DNA from: Salinisphaera sp. UBA6602
Lineage (GTDB): Bacteria; Pseudomonadota; Gammaproteobacteria; Nevskiales; Salinisphaeraceae
Assembly: GCA_002433465.1 (NCBI GenBank)
Contig: DJIE01000144.1
Coordinates: 1-19,842, forward strand
Length of the DNA stretch: 19,842 nt
Direction of reading: 5' to 3'
The position numbers and the translations under genes were made by a program. Under the pieces are notes generated by a model. The model searched no databases and had not been told where the DNA came from. It worked only from the letters and a program-made list of their open reading frames with translations. Positions 13,823 through 19,842 of the stretch are shown piece after piece (position 1 is the stretch's first letter; each line of letters starts with the position of its first letter).

Positions 13823-14692
13823 TCAGTCGGCGGCGACGACCCAGTGGCCATTGCACAGGGTTTGGGCAAGCCAGTCGGCGACCACCCGCAGGCGCGGCAG
13901 ATGCGCCATGTCCTGATGGCGCACCAGCCAGAGTTCGCGCCCGGCAGGGTCAATATCCAGCATGGCCAGGCCGGGGGTGCGATCGCCGATACAGCGCGGC
14001 ACGAGGCAGCAGGCGCCGGTGGCCAGTGCCAGCTCGGCGATGATGCCCCCGCGGTTGGCGCGCAGCAGAGTTCGTCGTTCGGGGAAATGTTCGGCCAGCC
14101 ATTGCTGTTCGGGCTTGTCGATGAAGGCCTCATCCAGATCCACCCACGGCGCGCGGTACGGATCGGCGTTCCTCTCGGCGGCATAAATGCCGTAAGCGAG
14201 ATCGCCCAGCCGGCGGACATCGAGGGTGGTGCCGGCCGGCCGGGCCAGGCGCAGGGCGATATCGGCCTCGCGCTGGGCAACGCGCAGGTTGCGATTGCCG
14301 CCAATCAGGTCGATACGCAGGCCCGGATGCTCGGCGAGCAGGGCATCGATGCGGGGTGCCACTGCGTTTTCGAGCACGCCGTCCACGCCGGTGATGCGTA
14401 CCAGGCCGGAGACGGGCTGGCGGCCGGGCGGTCTTTCCAGGCCGGTCAGCGTCGCGGCGAGCCGGTCTTCCATGGCACGGGCGGTGTCCAACAACGGTTC
14501 GGCGTGGGCGGTGGCGCGGAGGCTTTGGCCGTCCCGGCGCAACAACGGCTGGCCCAGCTTTTGTTCGAGGCGCTGCAGCCGTCGTGCCACGGTGGTCTGG
14601 TTCACGCCGAGCTCGCGCGCGGCCGCGCTCATCGTGCCGCCGCGACATACCAGCGCAAACGTTTTCAGGCCTTCCCAGTCGAGCGTGCTCAT
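13823..14692 (-). CDS. LysR-family transcriptional regulator
   Basis: The 289-residue protein has the LysR winged helix-turn-helix at residues 1-62 (LKTFALVCRGGTMSAAARELGVNQTTVARRLQRLEQKLG, abridged) and a periplasmic-binding-protein-like effector domain from about 90. The effector region includes GLVRITGVDGVLENAVAPRI and HPGLRIDLIG. The helix-turn-helix variant NQTTVARRLQRLE is common in LysR proteins resembling the ArgP/DsdC-like groups, but the inducer cannot be read from the sequence. It is divergent from the isochorismatase-fold gene, with 130 bp between starts. That is the classic layout in which a LysR protein activates its neighbour and represses itself. The ATG opens directly into the DNA-binding domain. 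Length is normal for the family (about 290-310). Confidence 0.92.
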   Translation of the reverse strand: MSTLDWEGLKTFALVCRGGTMSAAARELGVNQTTVARRLQRLEQKLGQPLLRRDGQSLRATAHAEPLLDTARAMEDRLAATLTGLERPPGRQPVSGLVRITGVDGVLENAVAPRIDALLAEHPGLRIDLIGGNRNLRVAQREADIALRLARPAGTTLDVRRLGDLAYGIYAAERNADPYRAPWVDLDEAFIDKPEQQWLAEHFPERRTLLRANRGGIIAELALATGACCLVPRCIGDRTPGLAMLDIDPAGRELWLVRHQDMAHLPRLRVVADWLAQTLCNGHWVVAAD

Positions 14693-14726
14693 AACGGCTT
14701 TGTACTCTATCGCGGGTCTGCGTTTA

Positions 14727-14743
14727 TGCAGAATATACCTGCA
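14727..14743. promoter_or_regulatory. TGCAG-N7-CTGCA dyad, probable LysR binding site
   Basis: A 17-bp interrupted palindrome, TGCAG-AATATAC-CTGCA, has an AT-rich centre, as in LysR-type recognition sites. It lies 35 bp upstream of the LysR start and 80 bp upstream of the hydrolase start, suited to controlling both divergent genes. Confidence 0.55.
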
Positions 14744-14822
14744 AAACCCCCGATTTTAATTGCGAATTAGCAGATGCATGATGTGCCCGTCCTATCCACC
14801 CCGTCCATTCAGGAGAGACAAG

Positions 14823-15425
14823 ATGTCCGCACAAACCATGCTCCAGATCGCCGGCGCGGCGCTGCCGCTCGGCACGCCGAAAAACGCCGCCCTGATCGTG
14901 ATCGATGCCCAGGAAGAATATCGCGACGGCGCCCTGTCGCTCTCGGGCCTGGCGCCGGCGCTGGATAACGTCGCCCGCCTGATCGCCCACTGGCGCGAAA
15001 ACGGCGGCACCGTCATCCATTTCGTGCACCACGGCGAATCGGGCGGGCCGGTATTCGACCCGGACGGGCAGTATGTCGAGATCATGTCGGAGGTGGCGGC
15101 TAACGAGGGTGAGCCGGTGATCGTCAAGCATGTGCCCAACGCCTTCGGCGGCACCGATCTGGATGCCCGCCTGCAGGCGGCGGGCATCCAGCAGCTCGTG
15201 CTCGCCGGTTTCATGAGCCATGTCTGCATATCGACCACCGCACGGGCAGGCCACGAGCTGGGTTATCCGGTCACGATTGCCGAAGATGCCGTCACCACGC
15301 GGGATCTGCCGGCCACCGACGGTCGCGGCGCGATCGCGGCCGCGCAACTGCACCGCGCCGAGATGGCGATACTGTCGGATATCTTCGCCCGGGTGACGGC
15401 GACCGAAACCATCGTATCGGCCTGA
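14823..15425 (+). CDS. Isochorismatase-fold cysteine hydrolase
   Basis: The 200-residue cytosolic enzyme has the Asp-Lys-Cys triad of the isochorismatase-like hydrolases: Asp28 in VIDAQ, Lys102 in IVKHVPNAF, and Cys135 in GFMSHVCISTT. The GF-M-SHVC element also carries the cis-peptide region. AGHELGYPVTIAEDAV (142-157) fits the family's conserved C-terminal strand. Members hydrolyse small amides, carbamoyl compounds, nicotinamide or isochorismate. The short length and absence of a carrier domain exclude an EntB-type enzyme, but the exact substrate is open. The ATG at 14823 follows AGGAGAG by 5 bp, so it was chosen over the earlier start at 14760. It is divergent from the LysR gene, which probably controls it, and convergent with the nitrilase-family gene. 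The amide-hydrolase context suggests nitrogen scavenging. Confidence 0.88.
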   Translation: MSAQTMLQIAGAALPLGTPKNAALIVIDAQEEYRDGALSLSGLAPALDNVARLIAHWRENGGTVIHFVHHGESGGPVFDPDGQYVEIMSEVAANEGEPVIVKHVPNAFGGTDLDARLQAAGIQQLVLAGFMSHVCISTTARAGHELGYPVTIAEDAVTTRDLPATDGRGAIAAAQLHRAEMAILSDIFARVTATETIVSA

Positions 15426-15443
15426 AACAGCCCGGGCGGCACG

Positions 15444-15470
15444 CCCCGATCGCCGTTGCGGTGGTCGGGG
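15444..15470. terminator. Hairpin between convergent hydrolase genes
   Basis: CCCCGATC (15444-15451) pairs with GGTCGGGG (15463-15470) with one T-G wobble, followed by GGTTTGG. It lies 18 bp after the isochorismatase-fold gene and 18 bp before the stop of the nitrilase-family gene, a likely shared terminator. The T-run is weak. Confidence 0.5.
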
Positions 15471-15488
15471 GGTTTGGCCTGGGCGAGC

Positions 15489-16391
15489 CTAGTCGTGGCC
15501 GCCCCAGCGGCGCGGATCCAGCCGGCCTTCGTACATGGGCAGCTCCAGCGCCGGATCGTCTGCGCGCCACTGCGACCACAGCCGGTTGAGGCCGGCGGTG
15601 CCGAAGCGGCGCACGCGCGTGACCTCGTCCAGGTTGAGCACGTCGGTCAGCGTGCCGGCGGTGGCGCCAGTCAGCTGCGCGCGCACCCGGCCTTCCGGGT
15701 CGATGATCGCACTCTCGCCTACGCCGGAGGGCGTGGCGGCATTGACGCTGACCAGGAACACCTGGTTGAAGATGGCGTTGGCGCGGATGAGTACCTGTTC
15801 CTGGGCACGATCGCTGGTGGTGGTGGCCACCGGGTTGATGATCACCTCGGCGCCCATCCAGGCCAGCTGACGACAGACTTCGGGAAACCAGATGTCGTAA
15901 CAGATCGCCAGGCCGATCCGCCCGACGCCGGGTATGTCGAACACGGTGAACGCCGAGCCGGGCCGATAAGGCTCGAACGGGCGCCACGGAAAACACTTGC
16001 GATAAGCCGCCACGCAGTCGCCAGCCGGCGAGAATACGGGCGCTGTGTTGTAAAGGTGGCCGTCCGTGCCGCGTTCGCACAGGCTGCCCGGTTGCAGCCA
16101 TATGCGATGGCGGCGGGCGATATCGGCCAGCGCGCGCATACGCGGGCCGTCGATGGGCTCGGCCGCGGCCTCGAGCTGGGCACGGCGTTGCTCGGGCGTG
16201 CCCGCGTTCGGGCACAGGTGCATTTCCGGGTAGCAGACCAGCCGCGTTGTCGCTTCGGCTTCCGCGCTGAAATTGGGGCCGAAGTCGCTCAGCTGTACGG
16301 CGAGCTCCTGCTCGAATGCCTCGTAGTCGTCGCTGTTCAGGGCAGCCTGGGCCGGGCCCTGGATTGCCAGCACGGGTAGAAAACGCGTCAT
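15489..16391 (-). CDS. Nitrilase-superfamily carbon-nitrogen hydrolase
   Basis: The 300-residue enzyme has the Glu-Lys-Cys triad of the superfamily: Glu56 in LVCYPEMHL, Lys132 in YRKCFPW, and Cys164 in AICYDIWFPE. The form YDIWFPE after the Cys is typical of amidase-type branches and not of true nitrilases. It is cytosolic, with no signal peptide. Substrates of relatives include aliphatic amides, formamide, N-carbamoyl compounds and omega-amides; none can be chosen from sequence alone. It is the second gene of an operon: the permease stop is 18 bp before its ATG, with GGAG in the gap. Co-transcription with an APC permease suggests that the permease imports the substrate or a precursor. Control is probably by the LuxR-type regulator divergent from the permease. 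Confidence 0.88.
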   Translation of the reverse strand: MTRFLPVLAIQGPAQAALNSDDYEAFEQELAVQLSDFGPNFSAEAEATTRLVCYPEMHLCPNAGTPEQRRAQLEAAAEPIDGPRMRALADIARRHRIWLQPGSLCERGTDGHLYNTAPVFSPAGDCVAAYRKCFPWRPFEPYRPGSAFTVFDIPGVGRIGLAICYDIWFPEVCRQLAWMGAEVIINPVATTTSDRAQEQVLIRANAIFNQVFLVSVNAATPSGVGESAIIDPEGRVRAQLTGATAGTLTDVLNLDEVTRVRRFGTAGLNRLWSQWRADDPALELPMYEGRLDPRRWGGHD

Positions 16392-16409
16392 CGGTCGCTC
16401 CGCTGCGGG

Positions 16410-17750
16410 CTATTCTGCGTCGTCGAATTGGACCTGCGGCGGCTGCCGGGTGAAACCGCGGGTCAGATAGGTCAGCTGCGCCAGGCCCAGCGCCAGCCAG
16501 ATCAGGCCCAGCACGACGGCATGGCTGTCGAGCTGGGTGAGCAGTACCAGGTTCACCAGGGCGCCGATGCCGGGAATGACGAGGCCGCCGATTACGCCGT
16601 AGCGATCGCGGGTCGGGCGATCGCGTCGGTACATGAACAACACCGACACGTTGACCATGGTGAACGCGATAAAGGCGCCGAAGTTGATGAACGAAGCCGC
16701 CGAGAGCACGTCCAGGAAAATGGCCACGATGCCAATGGCCCCGGTGAGTACGATATTAAACACCGGGGTATGGAAGTTCGGGTGCAGTTTGCCGAACAGC
16801 CGGCGCGGCAGCACGGCGTCGCGGCCCATCGCATAGAGCAGCCGCGATGCGCTGGCCTGGGCCGCGATGCCGGAGGTGAACTGGGCCAGCACCATGCCGG
16901 CCAGAAAGATCGCGCCGAACAGATCGGCGCCGATCGTGCGCGCAATTTCGAAGGCGGCCGAGTCGGCATCGTCGAAGATCGCGCCCGGGTGGACCAGCTG
17001 GGTGGTGTAGCCCACGGCCACATAGATGCCGCCACCGATGAGCGCGGTGAGCATGATGGCGCGCGGTATGTTGCGACGCGGCTCGATGGTTTCCTCGGTA
17101 AGCGTGGTCACCGCATCGAAGCCCAGAAACGAATAGGCCGCGATGGCCGCACCGGCGGCAATGCTCGACAGGTTGGACTGATCGTTGAAGAACGGCGTGG
17201 TGCTCAGCAGTGCCTCGGCGCCCTCGGCGGCGAATACATGGCGCAGGGACAGCAGCACGAAAAAGGCGACCACGAGCACCTGGAACACCATCAGCAGCGA
17301 GTTCACGCGCGCGGCGAGCTTGATGCCGTAGGCGTTCAAGGCGGTGGTCAGGCCGATGAAGCCGAGCAGGAACACCCAGCTGGGGACTTCCGGGAAGCGC
17401 GCGTTCAGATAGGCCGCGCCGATCAGCCAGATGACCATCGGCAGGAAGAAATAATCCAGCAGCACGCCCCAGCCGACCATGAAACCCACGCGATCGTCGA
17501 TGCCGTTGCGCACATAGGTATACGCCGAGCCCGAGGCCGGGAAGCGCCGCGACATGATGCCGTAGCTGTAGGCGGTGAACAGCATCGCCAGGGTGGTCAG
17601 CAGATAGGCCGTGGGTACGGCGCCGTGCGTGGCTTCGGCGACCACGCCGAAGGTGCCCAGAACGATCAGCGGCGTCATGTAGGCCAGGCCGAAGAGCACG
17701 ACGGCCTTGAGCGTGAGCGTGCGTTCGAGTTGCGTATCGGTTTCGGACAT
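16410..17750 (-). CDS. APC-superfamily amino acid/polyamine permease
   Basis: The 446-residue inner-membrane transporter has about 12 hydrophobic segments. VVLFGLAYMTPLIVLGTFGVV (18-38, abridged) includes the unwound first helix of APC carriers. SYGIMSRRFPASGSAYTYVRNGI is the typical second-helix and loop signature (FP.SGSAY.Y). AAYSFLGFDAVTTLTEET matches the sixth helix (GFD...EE). It resembles PuuP-like putrescine importers and related amine or amino acid carriers, but the substrate is inferred from class only. The ATG follows GAGGATA by about 8 bp. It heads the operon with the nitrilase-family gene and is divergent from the LuxR-type gene, 232 bp away. Length is normal for the family. Confidence 0.92.
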   Translation of the reverse strand: MSETDTQLERTLTLKAVVLFGLAYMTPLIVLGTFGVVAEATHGAVPTAYLLTTLAMLFTAYSYGIMSRRFPASGSAYTYVRNGIDDRVGFMVGWGVLLDYFFLPMVIWLIGAAYLNARFPEVPSWVFLLGFIGLTTALNAYGIKLAARVNSLLMVFQVLVVAFFVLLSLRHVFAAEGAEALLSTTPFFNDQSNLSSIAAGAAIAAYSFLGFDAVTTLTEETIEPRRNIPRAIMLTALIGGGIYVAVGYTTQLVHPGAIFDDADSAAFEIARTIGADLFGAIFLAGMVLAQFTSGIAAQASASRLLYAMGRDAVLPRRLFGKLHPNFHTPVFNIVLTGAIGIVAIFLDVLSAASFINFGAFIAFTMVNVSVLFMYRRDRPTRDRYGVIGGLVIPGIGALVNLVLLTQLDSHAVVLGLIWLALGLAQLTYLTRGFTRQPPQVQFDDAE

Positions 17751-17811
17751 GCCAAGTATCCTCGAGTACGCGGCGCAGCAGCGAAGCCGTTGGCTCGCAG
17801 CGCCGGCTAGG

Positions 17812-17826
17812 TTGCGCCTGGCGCAA
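17812..17826. promoter_or_regulatory. 15-bp palindrome TTGCGCC-T-GGCGCAA, probable regulator site
   Basis: A perfect 7-bp dyad around one central base lies 62-76 bp upstream of the permease start codon, in the gap it shares with the LuxR-type gene. Its size and place suit binding of a dimeric LuxR helix-turn-helix protein that activates the permease operon. It also lies 108 bp upstream of the TATATA box of the regulator gene. Confidence 0.5.
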
Positions 17827-17933
17827 ACCCCAATTCAAACCAGGCCCGAGGCGCGATGCGTTGTAGTCGACACCGTTCGCCAGAGCGCGATCCCAGGTTC
17901 CAAAAAAACGATAGCCCTGCGGCGCGGCCGGCG

Positions 17934-17939
17934 TATATA
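17934..17939 (+). promoter_or_regulatory. Possible -10 box (TATATA) for the LuxR-type gene
   Basis: TATATAA at 17934-17940 is the only AT-rich hexamer before the gene. Transcription from it would start near 17946, leaving only about 7 bases before the ATG at 17953 but about 37 before the ATG at 17983. This is one reason to prefer the later start. Confidence 0.35.
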
Positions 17940-17982
17940 ACCCCGCGGGGGTATGCCAGGGCGCAGCGCGGCGTGTTCGCGT

Positions 17983-18783
17983 ATGGGTGACGTGCAAACG
18001 CGGGCGGCCACCGCCCAGACGATACGAGCGCTGGGCACGCCGCAGTTCATGCCCTGTTTCCTGTCGTTGCTGCATACCCTGGCCGCCTTCGACAACCTGA
18101 TCGTGATCGCCTACTGCGACGAGCAGCGCCCCGAGGCCTTGTATCGCGAATACACCGATCCGGTGGTATATCTGCCGATGGACAGCGAATATCTGGAAGG
18201 GGCCTATGTGCTCGACCCGTTCTACCTGCAGCACCGCGAAGGCCGGGCCAGCGGGGTAGAGCGCCTGGCCGATATCGCGCCCGACCGGTTCCGACGCAGC
18301 GAGTATTACCGCAGCTACTACCGCCATACCACGCTCATCGACGAGATCGCGATCTTCGCGCGCCTGTCGCCGCTGATCACGCTGACCGCCTGCATGGGCC
18401 GGGATCGTTCCAGCGGCACTCGTTTTCTGCCGCGCGAGGTCAACGCCCTCAAACGCCACGAAGCCACTTTGAGCGCCTTGATGGAAACCCACTGGCGCGA
18501 TTATCAGCCGGCGCTGGGCACGCCGGCCCGGGCGCTGCCGCTGAGTCAGCGCCTGCAGCATGCGCTGGCGCGCGAGCACGGCGTGCAGCTGAGTCCGCGT
18601 CAGGCGGAAGTGGCGCTGTATATCCTGCGTGGGCATTCCTCGCAGTCGATTGGCCGGGCGCTGGGTATCAGCGTCCAGACGGTGAAAGTGTTCCGGCGTC
18701 AGCTCTATGCCAAATGCGCGGTGTCGTCGCAGGCCCAGCTGTTTGCCCTGCTGTTACCGTTGCTGACCGAACTGGCCGAATAG
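17983..18783 (+). CDS. LuxR-family transcriptional regulator
   Basis: The C-terminal 65 residues are a LuxR/GerE helix-turn-helix: LSPRQAEVALYILRGHSSQSIGRALGISVQTVKVFRRQLYAKCAVSSQAQLF (abridged), with the SxxTVKxHxxxIYxKL pattern in the form SVQTVKVFRRQLYAK. The upstream 195 residues form no recognised receiver; they have no phospho-acceptor motif and do not look like an acyl-homoserine-lactone domain. I chose the ATG at 17983 (266 residues). The ATG at 17953 would add ten unremarkable residues and sit almost on the transcription start. Neither has a strong Shine-Dalgarno. The gene is divergent from the APC permease and nitrilase-family operon, so it most likely activates it in response to the imported compound or its product. 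Autoregulation through the shared gap is plausible. Confidence 0.87.
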   Translation: MGDVQTRAATAQTIRALGTPQFMPCFLSLLHTLAAFDNLIVIAYCDEQRPEALYREYTDPVVYLPMDSEYLEGAYVLDPFYLQHREGRASGVERLADIAPDRFRRSEYYRSYYRHTTLIDEIAIFARLSPLITLTACMGRDRSSGTRFLPREVNALKRHEATLSALMETHWRDYQPALGTPARALPLSQRLQHALAREHGVQLSPRQAEVALYILRGHSSQSIGRALGISVQTVKVFRRQLYAKCAVSSQAQLFALLLPLLTELAE

Positions 18784-18880
18784 AGGGCCGGCCCAGCCGG
18801 GCGCCGGATTCTGATATAAAACGGGTGGGGCAGCCGGCCCGACCTCGTCGTGTCGGCAGGCGGTCTATTGGGGAAGACAA

Positions 18881-19741
18881 ATGCAGGAACGGTCACTGGA
18901 GCCGGCATGTCAGATCACGCCGGCGCGGCGGGTTGGCGCACGCCGTGGCTGGCAGTGGTGGCGCGAGAGTATTGAGCTGTTATCGGTGGATACCGAACGC
19001 TGGATCGTTGCCGTCTTGCTTTTGATGGGCATCGGGCTGGGCGTGGCTATCGTCTGCGAGTTCTTGCCCTATATCGGAGATCTGATTACCGGCCTGGTGA
19101 TGCCGGTGTTTTCGGTGGGGTTTTTGTACCTGGTCTATCGCGTGCTCTACGGCCATACCTTCGCCTATGGCGATGTGCTGATCGGGCTACGCTATCGCAC
19201 CACGGCCCTGCTGCTCGCCGGGGCGGCCCAGGTGGGCCTGCAGGTCATGGCCGGGGTGGCGTTCTTTTTCCTTTACGGGCTGTTCAATTCGGGCGTGCCC
19301 TCTGGCGGTTTTGGCACGCCCGCCGCCGAATTCGCGCGCGGCAGCCTTTCCCTTGCGGTGATGGTGCTCTTCTTCCTGCTGGCCACCTTTCTCTATCTCG
19401 CTGCGGTTTGGTTTCAGCCCGCGCTCGTGTTTTTTGGTGAAAGCGGGCCGGTACAAGCGATCAAACAGAGCTTTCACGGCGTATGGATCAACTGGCGTGC
19501 GTTCACCCTGTATGGGTTGGTGGGCCTCGGCGTGGCCGTGCTCCCCAGCGCGGTGTTCCTGCTGCTTTTCAGCATGGTCGCTGCATTCACGGCCGGTCTG
19601 CTCGCGCTGATTCTTTATGTTGTGGTCGGTATAGCGGCACTTGCGACGTCGTTGTTCTTTCTGGCCGTGATGGGCATGACCACCTATATGGCCTTTCGCG
19701 ATATCTACGGGCTGGAGGCCGATACGGGCCGTTTTCTCTAG
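18881..19741 (+). CDS. BPSS1780-family integral membrane protein
   Basis: The 286-residue protein has a cytosolic N-terminal stretch of about 40 residues (REDUCED in hydrophobicity, rich in Arg and Trp: RRGWQWWRESI) and then about six membrane segments. The family marker is the region LAAVWFQPALVFFGESGPVQAIKQSFHGVWINWRAF (about 170-205, abridged), with alternating aromatic and Pro residues, and the end TTYMAFRDIYG. BPSS1780-type proteins are widespread in Beta- and Gammaproteobacteria and their function is unknown. The ATG follows GGGGAAGAC by a few bases. It lies 97 bp after the LuxR-type gene on the same strand; a GC-rich dyad in that gap (GGGCCGG..CCGGGCGCCGG) suggests separate transcription. 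The next gene starts 73 bp downstream. Confidence 0.83.
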   Translation: MQERSLEPACQITPARRVGARRGWQWWRESIELLSVDTERWIVAVLLLMGIGLGVAIVCEFLPYIGDLITGLVMPVFSVGFLYLVYRVLYGHTFAYGDVLIGLRYRTTALLLAGAAQVGLQVMAGVAFFFLYGLFNSGVPSGGFGTPAAEFARGSLSLAVMVLFFLLATFLYLAAVWFQPALVFFGESGPVQAIKQSFHGVWINWRAFTLYGLVGLGVAVLPSAVFLLLFSMVAAFTAGLLALILYVVVGIAALATSLFFLAVMGMTTYMAFRDIYGLEADTGRFL

Positions 19742-19814
19742 GGAAGCTCTGCACAACTTGTCGCGGTCGCGCCGGGTGCTTTGCGCGCGATTGACAGACA
19801 AGGGAGAGCGTAGC

Positions 19815-19842
19815 GTGCCCAAGCCAAAAACAAGTGGCACGG
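19815..19842 (+). CDS. Start of an unidentified gene cut by the window edge
   Basis: A GTG at 19815 follows AAGGGAGAG by 7 bases and opens a frame reading MPKPKTSGT before the window ends. TTGACA at 19791-19796 lies just upstream. The first residues resemble basic N-terminal leaders, for example those before the first motif of some DNA topoisomerase I proteins, but nine residues cannot identify it. Confidence 0.4.

Noticed and set aside
16756..18636. A 626-residue minus-strand open frame across the permease and LuxR genes
   Set aside because: It spans two real genes on opposite strands and the gap between them, and its translation has no domain.
1..19842. CRISPR array, tRNA or rRNA gene
   Set aside because: No regularly spaced direct repeats were seen, and no cloverleaf or rRNA-like sequence was recognised by eye.

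Overview
The window looks like chromosomal DNA of a high-GC Gammaproteobacterium. Most of it is GC-rich with dense genes: purine catabolism, chemotaxis, a BPSS1780-type membrane protein and an IgaA-type protein. A Salinisphaera-like host is my guess only; no rRNA or other marker gene is present to test it. I see no RNA genes and no CRISPR array. All functional calls rest on motifs and remembered family features, since no search could be run.

Layout. (1) 1-803: most of an AllE-type ureidoglycine aminohydrolase on the minus strand, with a repeated TGGATAC motif just upstream, then about 500 bp without a convincing gene and a small exported protein (1332-1652). (2) About 1800-4584: an AT-richer island. 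It holds an integron-type array of gene cassettes: a GTTAGGC recombination core, then three short genes each followed by an attC-like site ending in GTTAGAT, GTTAGAC and GTTAGAT. A Schlafen/AlbA_2-domain gene follows the last core site and has no attC after it. No integron integrase lies in the window, so this is a CALIN-type cluster (attC sites lacking an integrase) or the end of a larger integron. (3) 4609-5280: four copies of a GACAGTAT-type repeat in both orientations, around and fused to the end of a truncated membrane-protein gene.

(4) 5335-8872: a TIGR01777/YfcH-like SDR, then a lipoprotein alpha/beta hydrolase divergent from an IgaA-like membrane protein that lacks the large periplasmic domain of enterobacterial IgaA. 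(5) 9071-13299: a stand-alone NRPS-type condensation-domain acyltransferase and a dCache methyl-accepting chemotaxis protein, both minus, separated by a 545-bp gap with several DNA dyads.

(6) 13823-18783: two divergent regulator/enzyme modules. A LysR regulator faces an isochorismatase-fold cysteine hydrolase. A LuxR-type regulator faces an operon of an APC permease and a nitrilase-superfamily amidohydrolase. Both intergenic regions contain a palindrome suited to the adjacent regulator. Together they suggest uptake and hydrolysis of small amide or amine nitrogen compounds, in line with the allantoin gene at the left end. (7) 18881-19741: a BPSS1780-type membrane protein, then the first few codons of another gene at the right edge.

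The observations I rate highest are the periplasmic-domain-less IgaA homologue, the integrase-less cassette array with three uncharacterised proteins, and the Schlafen-like gene at the end of that array.
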